Assembly (NCBI RefSeq): GCF_001747895.1
Contig: NZ_LNNB01000009.1
Coordinates: 248,001 to 312,000 of the forward strand
DNA length: 64,000 nt
Direction: 5' to 3'
DNA from: Staphylococcus equorum
Lineage (GTDB): Bacteria; Bacillota; Bacilli; Staphylococcales; Staphylococcaceae
Under the pieces are notes generated by a model, which worked only from the letters and a program-made list of their open reading frames with translations, searched no databases and was not told where the DNA came from. The position numbers and the translations under genes are program-made. Every line of letters begins with the position of its first letter. Position 1 is the stretch's first letter. Below, piece by piece: positions 9,293 to 18,012 of this stretch.

Positions 9293-10027
9293 ATGTATGA
9301 AGTAAAACTAGATGCTTTTAATGGTCCTTTAGATTTATTATTGCATCTCATTCAAAAAATTGAAATTGATATTTATGATATTCCCATGAAAGCATTAACA
9401 GAACAATATATGCAATATATACATGCAATGAATCAATTAGAGATTAATGTTGCTAGTGAATATTTAGTTATGGCTTCTGAACTGCTTATGATTAAAAGTA
9501 AAATGCTGTTACCACAATCAGAAGAAGTCGACGAATTAGAAGAGGATCCACGTGAAGATTTAGTAGGACGATTAATTGAATATCAAAATTATAAAGAATA
9601 TACTGAGATATTAAATGAAAAGAAATCTGAACGTGCTTTTTACTTTTCAAAGCATCCAACTGATTTAACACACCTAGAATCTAATGAAACATGGGATTCA
9701 AGTAATACAATTGATTTAACAGAATTAATCATCGCTTATCAAAAAGTTAAAAATCGCGTTGAATTCAACACGCCAAAAACTGTAGATATACGTAAAGAAA
9801 CATTTACGATTCAACAAGCAACTTCTCAAGTTAATGCGCGTTTACAACAACATGATTCGTTTAATTTTTTTAGTTTGTTTAATTTTACAGAACCTGTTGA
9901 AATGGTGGTCACACATTTTCTAGCAATACTTGAAATGTCTAAATCGGGCATTGTAAATATAGAACAACTCAAAAATTTCGACGATATCAACATTATAAGA
10001 GGGGTAAACTATGGCATTGAACGATAA
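9293..10027 (+). CDS. scpA: Segregation and condensation protein A (kleisin of SMC complex)
   Basis: Kleisin subunit that bridges the SMC heads and recruits ScpB, needed for chromosome condensation and partition. The N-terminal kleisin motif [19 protein letters not shown] is at residues 8-26. The C-terminal winged helix ([21 protein letters not shown]) contacts the SMC head. The length is 244 aa. ATG 9293 has GAGGTAG upstream and the [16 protein letters not shown] start shared by the family. The earlier in-frame start at 9254 lies right behind the -10 box and is rejected. The 3' end overlaps scpB by 17 bp, which implies translational coupling. Confidence 0.96.
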   Translation: MYEVKLDAFNGPLDLLLHLIQKIEIDIYDIPMKALTEQYMQYIHAMNQLEINVASEYLVMASELLMIKSKMLLPQSEEVDELEEDPREDLVGRLIEYQNYKEYTEILNEKKSERAFYFSKHPTDLTHLESNETWDSSNTIDLTELIIAYQKVKNRVEFNTPKTVDIRKETFTIQQATSQVNARLQQHDSFNFFSLFNFTEPVEMVVTHFLAILEMSKSGIVNIEQLKNFDDINIIRGVNYGIER

Positions 10028-10559
10028 GGGTATACTAGAAGCATTACTTTATACAGCAGGTGACGAAGGTTTAGATGAAAAACAATTACTTGAAATTTTA
10101 GACATTGACCAAACACAATTGTCACTACTCGTTTCTGAATACATATCAGATGGCTTAGAAATTCAACATTTTGGTCAAACTTATGTACTTACAACAAAAA
10201 AAGATGCAGCAAATTATATTGAAAAATTAATAGAACAAAAATCAAAAATGAAATTATCGCAAGCAGCAATGGAATCATTGTCTATTATTGCCTACAATCA
10301 ACCTTTATCACGAAGCGACATTGAGATGATAAGAGGTATAAATTCTGACGGCGCTGTTAAAACTTTAATCGCTCGTGGGCTAATAGAAGCTAAAGACGAA
10401 GCGGATTCCAGAAGCCAACAACTCTATACCACAGAACTATTTTTAAACGTATTTGGCATTGAACATTTAGATGATTTACCAACAACTGATGAGGAAGATG
10501 AAGAAATAGAAGCTTTCTTCAGTAACTTAGTAAATCAAAAAGGAGAAAATAATGAATAA
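10011..10559 (+). CDS. scpB: Segregation and condensation protein B
   Basis: Winged-helix KITE protein that dimerises and binds the middle of ScpA in the SMC-ScpAB complex. Two tandem winged helices are visible. The second contains the family signature [20 protein letters not shown] and [22 protein letters not shown]. The length is 182 aa with an acidic C-terminal tail. AGAGGGG overlaps the end of scpA. Its own last 8 bases overlap the rluB start, so scpA, scpB and rluB form a coupled operon. Confidence 0.96.
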   Translation: MALNDKGILEALLYTAGDEGLDEKQLLEILDIDQTQLSLLVSEYISDGLEIQHFGQTYVLTTKKDAANYIEKLIEQKSKMKLSQAAMESLSIIAYNQPLSRSDIEMIRGINSDGAVKTLIARGLIEAKDEADSRSQQLYTTELFLNVFGIEHLDDLPTTDEEDEEIEAFFSNLVNQKGENNE

Positions 10560-11289
10560 AGAGACAGAAAGATTACAAAAACGTATTGCAAACAGTGGTC
10601 ACACGTCACGTAGAAAAGCAGAAACATTAATCACAGAGGGCAAAGTCTTAGTTAATGGCTCAGTAGTAACAGAGCTAGGTACGAAAGTTAAACCTTCGGA
10701 TACAATTGAAGTTGAGGGCATTAAATTAGAACAACAAGATAAACTATATATTTTATTTTATAAACCAGCACAAGTTATCACTAGTGTATCGGACGATAGA
10801 GGTAGAAAAGTAGTTACAGATTACTTTAAACAAATTAAAACAAGAATTTATCCAGTGGGTCGTTTAGATTATGATACTTCAGGTTTACTTTTATTAACTA
10901 ACGACGGCGAATTCACTAATTTAATGACACATCCGAGTTATAAAATTAAGAAAAAATATGTTGTTAAATTAAAAGGCTATTTAATGCGTGAAGAAGTTAA
11001 AGCTTTAGAACATGGTGTTGAACTAGAAGATGGCCATACACAACCAGCTACTGTAAAAGTAAAGAACCAAGATAAAGATAAAAATTCAACACTTGTTGAA
11101 ATTACAATTACAGAAGGACGCAATAGACAAGTCCGTCGCATGTTTGAACATTTTGGTCACGAAGTTACAAAATTACAACGCATTGAAGTTGGTCCGCTTA
11201 ACCTAAAAGGGCTTAATGCAGGTGAAGGCAGAGTCTTAACACCTCATGAAGTAAAAGTGATGCGTCAACTTGCAGAACATGGTAACTAA
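10552..11289 (+). CDS. rluB: Pseudouridine synthase RluB-type (23S rRNA)
   Basis: Isomerises uridine to pseudouridine in 23S rRNA; in the B. subtilis and E. coli relatives the site is near position 2605. The N-terminal S4 RNA-binding domain ([18 protein letters not shown]..., residues 8-55) is followed by an RsuA-type catalytic domain. The catalytic Asp is D106 in [17 protein letters not shown]. The C-terminal motif [13 protein letters not shown] is present. The length is 245 aa. It is last in the scpAB operon. RluB is the likely assignment, but RsuA-family specificity is not certain from sequence. Confidence 0.9.
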   Translation: MNKETERLQKRIANSGHTSRRKAETLITEGKVLVNGSVVTELGTKVKPSDTIEVEGIKLEQQDKLYILFYKPAQVITSVSDDRGRKVVTDYFKQIKTRIYPVGRLDYDTSGLLLLTNDGEFTNLMTHPSYKIKKKYVVKLKGYLMREEVKALEHGVELEDGHTQPATVKVKNQDKDKNSTLVEITITEGRNRQVRRMFEHFGHEVTKLQRIEVGPLNLKGLNAGEGRVLTPHEVKVMRQLAEHGN

Positions 11290-11371
11290 TTGTTATTACG
11301 TTTAATTTAATTTAAATCATGAGAAAATTTTCACAATCTTTTCTTCGTAATCACTTTTCCTATTAAACGTA

Positions 11372-11380
11372 TGATATAAT
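11372..11380 (+). promoter_or_regulatory. Extended -10 promoter for srrAB
   Basis: TGATATAAT lies 41 bp upstream of the srrA start. A -35 hexamer is not obvious. Confidence 0.5.
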
Positions 11381-11421
11381 GTGATTAAATTGAAAGTTAG
11401 CAGTGTGGGAGGTACATATGT

Positions 11422-12147
11422 ATGTCAAATGAAATACTTATCGTAGATGATGAAGATCGAATCAGAAGATTATTAAAATTATACCTTGAAAGAGAATCTT
11501 TTGAGATACATGAAGCAAGTGATGGTAATGAAGCGTATAAAATGGCGATGGAACATGATTATTCATGTATTTTATTAGACCTTATGCTTCCAGAAATGGA
11601 TGGTATCACTGTTGCTTCACGTCTCAGAGAACACAAAGAAACACCAATTATTATGTTGACTGCTAAAGGTGAAGAAACAAATAGGGTAGAAGGATTCGAA
11701 TCTGGTGCAGACGATTATATCGTGAAACCATTTTCTCCTCGTGAAGTGGTATTACGCGTCAAAGCGTTGTTAAGACGTACACAAGTAGCGCATACAGAAC
11801 AAAGTGAACCTCATGCGCGTGATTTAATTGAATTTGACCACCTTGTCATTGACAACGATGCACACAGAGTATTAGCAGATAATAACCAAGTTAATTTAAC
11901 ACCAAAAGAATATGAGTTGTTAATATTTCTAGCTAAAACACCTAACAAAGTCTTTGATCGAGAACAGCTTCTAAAAGAAGTATGGCATTATGAATTCTAC
12001 GGCGACTTGCGTACTGTAGATACTCACGTTAAACGTTTAAGAGAAAAATTAAATCGAGTATCTGATGCAGCAGCTCAAATGATTCAAACTGTTTGGGGTG
12101 TTGGTTATAAATTCGAGGTTAAGTCCAATGATGAATCGGCTAAATAA
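11422..12147 (+). CDS. srrA: Response regulator SrrA (ResD family)
   Basis: OmpR/PhoB-type transcription factor of the staphylococcal respiratory response system, acting on genes for anaerobic metabolism, cytochromes and nitric-oxide resistance in S. aureus. The receiver domain has the acidic pair D10-D11 and the phosphoacceptor D53 in LLDLMLPEMDG, with the conserved Lys in MLTAK. The C-terminal winged helix ends in DTHVKRLREKLN...IQTVWGVGYKFE. The length of 241 aa equals the S. aureus protein. GGGAGG precedes the ATG. An ATG six bases upstream is out of frame and stops at once. The last 20 bp overlap srrB. Confidence 0.96.
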   Translation: MSNEILIVDDEDRIRRLLKLYLERESFEIHEASDGNEAYKMAMEHDYSCILLDLMLPEMDGITVASRLREHKETPIIMLTAKGEETNRVEGFESGADDYIVKPFSPREVVLRVKALLRRTQVAHTEQSEPHARDLIEFDHLVIDNDAHRVLADNNQVNLTPKEYELLIFLAKTPNKVFDREQLLKEVWHYEFYGDLRTVDTHVKRLREKLNRVSDAAAQMIQTVWGVGYKFEVKSNDESAK

Positions 12148-13906
12148 TGTAGTAATAAAACTGTGGTTAACTATTATTTTAATAGTAACGACAGTTTTAA
12201 TTTTACTAAGTGCTGCACTCATAACATTTATTCAGTCCTATTTTACGCAAGAAACCGAAGATTCATTACTCAAAGATGCACAGCGTATCAGTCAATTGGT
12301 GGAAAGTGCAGATGATAAAACTACAGCTATTGAATACAGTCGTAAATTGATAGAAAACCCAGATGGGCTTATTATTATGAATGATAAGCATATGGTGAGC
12401 CAACATAAAGATAAAATTAAAGACAAGATGTTTAAAGAAATTAAAAACAATAAAGATTATAACCAAGTGTTTGATAAAGGAAAACAAATTTCAGAACACG
12501 TTACTGTCAAAATCAATGGGCAACAGCGGACTTATGTGTTAATTGGTTATCCTGCTAAAAACTTGACTGAGCAAGATAATAATCGAAATAATAACTACAG
12601 TGGCGTATTTATCTATCAAGATTTAAAAACGATTGAAGAAACCAATAACGTAATTACAGTTATTATTTTAATTATCGCTATTATCTTCTTAGCTATTACA
12701 ACCGTTTTTGCCTTTTTCTTATCATCTCGTATAACAAAACCGTTACGAAATTTACGGACACAGGCCTTGAAAGTTTCTAAAGGAGATTATGCTCAAGTCG
12801 TACCTGTCAATACGCGCGATGAAATTGGTGAGTTATCTCGTACGTTTAATACGATGAGTTCTGAAATTCAACAACATATAGATGCCTTGTCATCTTCAAA
12901 AAATATTCGTGATAGTTTAATCAATTCTATGATTGAAGGTGTATTGGGATACAATGATAAAAAAGAAATTATAATTTCTAATAAAATGGCTCAAAACACA
13001 CTTCAAATACTTGGTGATCATGAACTCAAAAAGCTTGATAAACAAAATGAACGTACTTTCAAAAACAAGCAAACACAATTTGAAGAATATGAAATAAATA
13101 CGCGTTATTTAGTAATAATAACGAGTTATATTGACCAAATTCAACCAGATGGTCGTAGTGGTATCGTAGCTATTATTCGTGATATGACAAACGAACATAA
13201 CATAGACCAAATGAAAAAAGATTTTATTGCTAATGTTTCACATGAATTACGTACGCCTATTTCATTACTACAAGGCTATACTGAGTCTATAGTGGACGGC
13301 ATCGTCACAGAGCCCGATGAAATACATGAATCACTATCTATTGTACTAGATGAAACTAAACGCTTAAATCGACTTGTAAATGAGCTTCTCAGTGTTGCAC
13401 GTATGGATGCTGAGGGGCTAACGGTAGAAAAATCTGTTCAGCCTATTGATACATTGCTAAATAAAATGCAACAAAAATATCAAAGTCATGCAGAGAGTTT
13501 AGGTTTAAGCATCAATTTAAATCCAAATACGCACGAACAGCTGTGGTATTATGATTTAGATCGAATTGAACAAGTCTTAACTAATTTGATAGACAATGCA
13601 ACAAGGTATACCGAAGCAGGAGATGCCATCACTATCAGTTATGGGGAAACAGAGACAGAAAATATATTATATATTACAGACACGGGCTCTGGTATTGCGC
13701 CAGAGCATCTACAACAAGTGTTTGAACGTTTTTATAAAGTTGATTCCTCGCGTAAACGTGGTAAACAAGGTACAGGTCTAGGTTTATTTATATGTCGAAT
13801 GATTATAGATGAACATGGTGGTAGTATTGACGTTAAAAGTAAACTAGGTAAAGGAACAACATTTATTGTCAAATTACCAAAGTTAACTAATAATGAGATG
13901 TTATAG
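12128..13906 (+). CDS. srrB: Sensor histidine kinase SrrB (ResE family)
   Basis: Membrane kinase partner of SrrA. TM helices lie at residues ~10-34 and ~176-198 with an extracytoplasmic sensor loop between them. A HAMP domain (RITKPLRNL), a PAS-like segment (~255-350) and the dimerisation domain with His372 (FIANVSHELRTPISLLQGY) follow. The ATPase domain has N box NLIDNATRYT, DTGSGIAPEH and GTGLGLF. The start ATG 12128 (or 12131) lies inside srrA behind GAGG. I see only one Cys, in LFICRM. The two cysteines reported to form a regulatory disulfide in the S. aureus ATPase domain seem absent. Compared with S. aureus the sensor loop is divergent and the catalytic half well conserved. Confidence 0.95.
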   Translation: MMNRLNNVVIKLWLTIILIVTTVLILLSAALITFIQSYFTQETEDSLLKDAQRISQLVESADDKTTAIEYSRKLIENPDGLIIMNDKHMVSQHKDKIKDKMFKEIKNNKDYNQVFDKGKQISEHVTVKINGQQRTYVLIGYPAKNLTEQDNNRNNNYSGVFIYQDLKTIEETNNVITVIILIIAIIFLAITTVFAFFLSSRITKPLRNLRTQALKVSKGDYAQVVPVNTRDEIGELSRTFNTMSSEIQQHIDALSSSKNIRDSLINSMIEGVLGYNDKKEIIISNKMAQNTLQILGDHELKKLDKQNERTFKNKQTQFEEYEINTRYLVIITSYIDQIQPDGRSGIVAIIRDMTNEHNIDQMKKDFIANVSHELRTPISLLQGYTESIVDGIVTEPDEIHESLSIVLDETKRLNRLVNELLSVARMDAEGLTVEKSVQPIDTLLNKMQQKYQSHAESLGLSINLNPNTHEQLWYYDLDRIEQVLTNLIDNATRYTEAGDAITISYGETETENILYITDTGSGIAPEHLQQVFERFYKVDSSRKRGKQGTGLGLFICRMIIDEHGGSIDVKSKLGKGTTFIVKLPKLTNNEML

Positions 13907-13956
13907 AAAATAGTTGAGTGGTTACTGCTTCAATTAAACTAATCAAACATTAATAT

Positions 13957-13999
13957 AAAGACCGGCGAAATCATTATTGTGATTTCGCCGGTCTTTATT
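13957..13999 (+). terminator. Strong terminator after srrAB
   Basis: A perfect 17-bp stem (AAAGACCGGCGAAATCA at 13957-13973 with 13980-13996) has a 6-nt loop and A/T-rich flanks, so it may work on both strands. Confidence 0.85.
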
Positions 14000-14090
14000 A
14001 TCAATTATGCTTGCAGACTCACTAAAAAGTGTAGGTTTTCTTTAATTTAGTCGCTTTTACTCCCTTTTTAGCATATTTAGAGCAATAGTA

Positions 14091-14119
14091 TTGTTTTTAC
14101 CTGAGTAATAAGCTATGAT
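14091..14119 (+). promoter_or_regulatory. Promoter of the ribU leader
   Basis: TTGTTT (14091-14096), a 17-bp spacer, then TATGAT (14114-14119). Transcription would start about 20 bp before the FMN aptamer. Confidence 0.55.
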
Positions 14120-14144
14120 ATATTTATAAAAATTTAAGATATTC

Positions 14145-14272
14145 ATCTTCGGGGTAGGGTGTAATTCCCAACCGGCAGTAATTAAAGCCTGCGACCCATT
14201 TATTTTCATTTAAATAAATGGCTGATCTAGTGAAAATCTAGAGCCGACAGTAAAGTCTGGATGGGAGAAGAT
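14145..14272 (+). promoter_or_regulatory. FMN riboswitch (RFN element)
   Basis: The conserved RFN blocks are all present. The closing helix is ATCTTC (14145-14150) with GAAGAT (14267-14272). GGGGTAGGGTG, AATTCCCAACCGGCAGT, AGCCTGCGAC, a variable hairpin (CCATTTATTT...AAATAAATGG), TGATCTAGTGAAA, AGAGCCGACAGT and AGTCTGGATGGGAGAAGAT follow. It binds FMN and here precedes a riboflavin transporter gene. FMN binding should lower ribU expression. Confidence 0.97.
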
Positions 14273-14338
14273 GGAGGGTTATTTGTTGTGCTATTAAATC
14301 CTCCTATTCGATGAATGATGAATGGAAGGAGATAATTT
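14273..14338 (+). promoter_or_regulatory. Putative expression platform of the FMN riboswitch
   Basis: GGAGGGTT right behind the aptamer can pair with AATCCTCC (14297-14304, one G-U). Alternatively CTCC-TATTC can pair with GAAT-GG-AAGGAG, the ribosome site of ribU. No terminator with a U-run is visible before the ATG. The layout therefore suggests control of translation start by switching between the two helices. This is inference from base pairing only. Confidence 0.5.
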
Positions 14339-14341
14339 AAT

Positions 14342-14887
14342 ATGCAACAACAAACAAAACGACTTATTACGATAAGTATGTTAAGTGCGGTTTCTTTTAT
14401 ATTGATGTTTATAAAATTTCCAATACCATTTTTACCGCCTTATTTAACTTTAGACTTTAGTGATGTGCCCGCATTATTAGCTACATTCACACTCGGACCG
14501 CTCGCTGGTATCATTGTAGAATTTATAAAAAATATATTAAACTTTTTATTTAATCTTGGAGATCCAGTAGGTCCAGTTGCTAACTTTTTAGCAGCATCCA
14601 GTTTTTTACTAACAGCTTATTATGTTACTAAAAACAAATATAACCTTAAATCACAGATTATAGGTTTTACTGTAGCAACTATTGTAATGACAATTATTCT
14701 AAGTATCTTGAACTACTTTGTGTTGTTACCTTTATATGGCATGATTATGAATTTATCTAATGTTGTAGAAAACGTTAAGATTGTCATTGTATCTGGTGTT
14801 ATTCCATTCAACATTATTAAAGGCGCTATTATTTCTATAGTGTTCATTCTTTTATTTAAACGTTTAAAAAATGTATTACCAAAATAA
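14342..14887 (+). CDS. ribU: Riboflavin transporter RibU, ECF S component
   Basis: Membrane substrate-binding subunit of an energy-coupling factor transporter for riboflavin, which works with the shared EcfA-A'-T module encoded elsewhere. The 181-aa protein is very hydrophobic with about six TM helices. The RibU hallmarks are LTLDFSDVPALLATFTLGPLAGIIVEFIKN-type sequence in the first half and an early KFPIPFLPPYL segment. GGAAGGAG precedes the ATG. The FMN riboswitch directly upstream supports the substrate assignment strongly. The gene is alone between two terminators. Confidence 0.95.
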   Translation: MQQQTKRLITISMLSAVSFILMFIKFPIPFLPPYLTLDFSDVPALLATFTLGPLAGIIVEFIKNILNFLFNLGDPVGPVANFLAASSFLLTAYYVTKNKYNLKSQIIGFTVATIVMTIILSILNYFVLLPLYGMIMNLSNVVENVKIVIVSGVIPFNIIKGAIISIVFILLFKRLKNVLPK

Positions 14888-14924
14888 ATATAAAAACATC
14901 TGAGAGATTAACACTCAGATAAAG

Positions 14925-14975
14925 AAAAACAGGGTGATTTCTATTGAAGTAATACAGAAATCGCTCTGTTTTTAT
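14925..14975 (+). terminator. Terminator after ribU
   Basis: AAAAACAGGGTGATTTCT (14925-14942) pairs with 14956-14973 with two mismatches, and ends in a T-run. It may also serve the ferredoxin gene on the other strand. Confidence 0.75.
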
Positions 14976-15168
14976 ATTTTAAATCAACTATTCATAATTT
15001 AAAATCATTTTAGACATAAAAATTAGCATGCTCCATGCAATGTGAACACGCTAACCTTAAACGTAGCCATTAGTAAATATAATTAGTAATCACTATATTT
15101 AGACAAACGCTTATTATATATTATTAAGTATAAACCGCATACTTACTTTTATGGTACTAAACTTGCTT

Positions 15169-15480
<312 letters not shown>

Positions 15481-15526
15481 TTAAGATTTTTCAAATGTTT
15501 TCGTTTTATAGAATGAGGGAGTAAAC

Positions 15527-16492
15527 ATGTATAATATAATCCAATTTGCACAAACACATGCACACAATTACAAAACTGAAAAAAGTATATTTAATATTAT
15601 CACAGGGAAAAAGTCACATCAAACCTTTTTTGATGCCTGTAGTCAACAACTCTTGTCATTATATCACAGCATGCCTAACTTGAAATATCAGTCGTTTGAG
15701 CGATATTTCAATCAATTTAATGCTCAAGATAATAGCTATCAAAATATCGCTAATCATCCGAGACATACGTTTGATAGTTTAACTAACACATTTAAAGCCA
15801 TACAATTATTAACTCAGACCCTATCTAATACTAAACATAAGGTCTATCAATTCGTACCTATTACTCAACATAGTACTGTACACCAACAAGTTAAATTTGT
15901 ATATAAAGAAATTATAAGCAATCAATTACAGGACCAATTCATTGCAGAACTTACGACATTATTCCAATCTATGTTGAATAAAAACAACACAATATATATT
16001 CACTATTACCTACAAGGTTTTGAAGAAAGTATGTATACACGACAACAAATTAGTTTAATAGAAGACATACCACAAGAACACTTATTTGAATTAGAATTTA
16101 CAGATTTAGTCACATTAATGTACGAGATTGAGCACGAATCTAACTATCCACTGTTAAATAAACTGATTGTGCTACCATCATTATTAAATAAAACAGAGCA
16201 AACTTACGTAGGTTTACAAAATGGATTAAACTTCGAACAACTGGCTGCACAACAAAATGTTAAACCTAATACGATAGATGATCATATTTTAGAGCTATTT
16301 ATAAAAGGCTACATATCGAATTATGAAGATTATTTAACACATTCAACTTATACTGATTTCATGACTTATTACATTTCACATCGTAGTGAGAGGTTACGCA
16401 ATTATAAAGAAATATTTTCTGACCTCAGCTATTTTGAATTGAAATTGATTATCGTTGGAATTGAGAGAGGTGAAATCAATGTTACAACATGA
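15527..16492 (+). CDS. ypbB: Helix-turn-helix protein YpbB, RecQ operon partner
   Basis: A 321-aa soluble protein of the YpbB family, always next to recQ/recS in Firmicutes. The C-terminal quarter carries an HTH-like segment (LNFEQLAAQQNVKPNTIDDHILELFIKGYI, about residues 234-263), similar to the helicase-associated HTH_40 domain found at the C-terminus of some RecQ proteins. I infer that YpbB supplies the DNA-binding domain missing from the short RecQ encoded directly behind it. The stop overlaps recQ by 14 bp. Its function is otherwise uncharacterised. Confidence 0.82.
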   Translation: MYNIIQFAQTHAHNYKTEKSIFNIITGKKSHQTFFDACSQQLLSLYHSMPNLKYQSFERYFNQFNAQDNSYQNIANHPRHTFDSLTNTFKAIQLLTQTLSNTKHKVYQFVPITQHSTVHQQVKFVYKEIISNQLQDQFIAELTTLFQSMLNKNNTIYIHYYLQGFEESMYTRQQISLIEDIPQEHLFELEFTDLVTLMYEIEHESNYPLLNKLIVLPSLLNKTEQTYVGLQNGLNFEQLAAQQNVKPNTIDDHILELFIKGYISNYEDYLTHSTYTDFMTYYISHRSERLRNYKEIFSDLSYFELKLIIVGIERGEINVTT

Positions 16493-17858
16493 GCTAAAAA
16501 AGTGGTTCGGGTTTGAGACTTTTAAACCTGGTCAACAAGAGATTATAGAAAGTGTATTGAACAATGAAGATACATTAGGTATTTTACCTACAGGAAGTGG
16601 TAAAAGTCTTTGTTATCAATTACCAACATACATACGTCAACAACCGACTCTCATCATTTCACCACTCATTTCTTTGATGGATGATCAAGTCATGCAACTC
16701 AAATTACATGGTGAACATCATGTCTGTTGTATTCATTCAGGCATGGATGAAAATGAGAGAAAAAGAAACATTGAATCACTAACAAATAGTCGATTTATCT
16801 ATTTAAGTCCAGAATTTATACTCCAACCGCAAAATTTCAAACTCATTAAAAATTTGAATATCGGCATGGTCGTATTAGATGAAGCACATTGCTTATCTGA
16901 ATGGGGATATGATTTCAGACCGCACTATGCACTTATAGGTAAAATTATCGCACGTTTTCCGACAGCAACCGTGCTTGCTCTGACTGCCACAGCACCGAAT
17001 TATTTAACTTATGATTTAAATGCTATGTTAAAAAAATCTTTTCATGTCATTAAAACGAGTATGAATAGAGACAATATTTCTTTAACTCATAAAAATTTCG
17101 CAGACGATGAAGCTAAATTAAAATGGTTACTTCCAGCATTAGAAAATTCAGGACCTACAATTATATATGTTTCTTCCAAAAAAGTGTGCCTAACCTTAGC
17201 AAAAGAAATATATAACTATGGGTTTTTAACAGGGATTTATCATGGAGATTTATCTTATCAAGAACGGCACACAGTTCAGCATCAATTTTTGAATAATGAA
17301 ATACCTATCATCGTGGCAACCAGTGCATTTGGTATGGGCATTAATAAAAAAGATATACGTTCTATTTTTCATTACCATTTATCAACAAGTCCATCAAACT
17401 ACATGCAAGAAATTGGTCGTGCTGGTCGTGATGGGGCTGACAGTCAAGCAATTAGTCTATTTCAACCTGATGATAGTTTTTTACTAGAAACACTATTATT
17501 TACGGATATGATGACCACTGAGGATGTAGATGCCTTTGAAGTAGGTGCCTTTGTAACTCCGGATAAATTTGAAATATTAGAAATATTAAATAGCTATTAC
17601 TCATTTACTGAGTTGCGTACGATATTCGACAGGACCTATCAACGAAAACGCCAAGGTTATATACGTATGCTAGGATACAAAAACCTAGACCAATGTCGAC
17701 GTACTTATATGATGGAATTCTTTGGTGAAACGTTAAGTAAAAGACCTGATCAATGCTGTGATAATGATTCTGATTTAAATGTAATTAATTTAATTAATAG
17801 AAAAAAAGTAAAAAGAAAAATGGATTTTAATGAAAAAATACAAAATTTGTTTAAATAA
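16479..17858 (+). CDS. recQ: ATP-dependent DNA helicase, short RecQ (RecS-like)
   Basis: Superfamily 2 3'-5' helicase. Walker A is at residues 34-43 (GILPTGSGKS), DEAH at 134-137 (VVLDEAHCLSEWG), TATA in ALTATAP and motif VI in QEIGRAGRDG. The 459-aa length lacks the winged-helix RQC and HRDC domains of E. coli RecQ (about 610 aa). The RecQ zinc domain is partly decayed: QCRRTYMMEFFGE and QCCDND are seen, where a CxxCDxC would be expected. ATG 16479 behind GAGAGG overlaps the ypbB end, so the two are translationally coupled. Likely role: replication fork repair. Confidence 0.9.
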   Translation: MLQHELKKWFGFETFKPGQQEIIESVLNNEDTLGILPTGSGKSLCYQLPTYIRQQPTLIISPLISLMDDQVMQLKLHGEHHVCCIHSGMDENERKRNIESLTNSRFIYLSPEFILQPQNFKLIKNLNIGMVVLDEAHCLSEWGYDFRPHYALIGKIIARFPTATVLALTATAPNYLTYDLNAMLKKSFHVIKTSMNRDNISLTHKNFADDEAKLKWLLPALENSGPTIIYVSSKKVCLTLAKEIYNYGFLTGIYHGDLSYQERHTVQHQFLNNEIPIIVATSAFGMGINKKDIRSIFHYHLSTSPSNYMQEIGRAGRDGADSQAISLFQPDDSFLLETLLFTDMMTTEDVDAFEVGAFVTPDKFEILEILNSYYSFTELRTIFDRTYQRKRQGYIRMLGYKNLDQCRRTYMMEFFGETLSKRPDQCCDNDSDLNVINLINRKKVKRKMDFNEKIQNLFK

Positions 17859-17870
17859 TAGACAAATACT

Positions 17871-17899
17871 TTACTTCACTTTTTCAAACAAGCTATAAT
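17871..17899 (+). promoter_or_regulatory. Candidate promoter upstream of ebpS
   Basis: TTACTT (17871-17876), 17 bp, TATAAT (17894-17899). The leader before ebpS would be about 105 nt and AT-rich. Confidence 0.45.
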
Positions 17900-18012
17900 A
17901 CTACATATATACTAGTTTAATAGTGATTTTTTGCATAAAAAGTTATACATATTTACTTATTTTTAGGGTATAACAGTATATACTTAAATTAAAACGAGGA
18001 AGGATGATGAAT

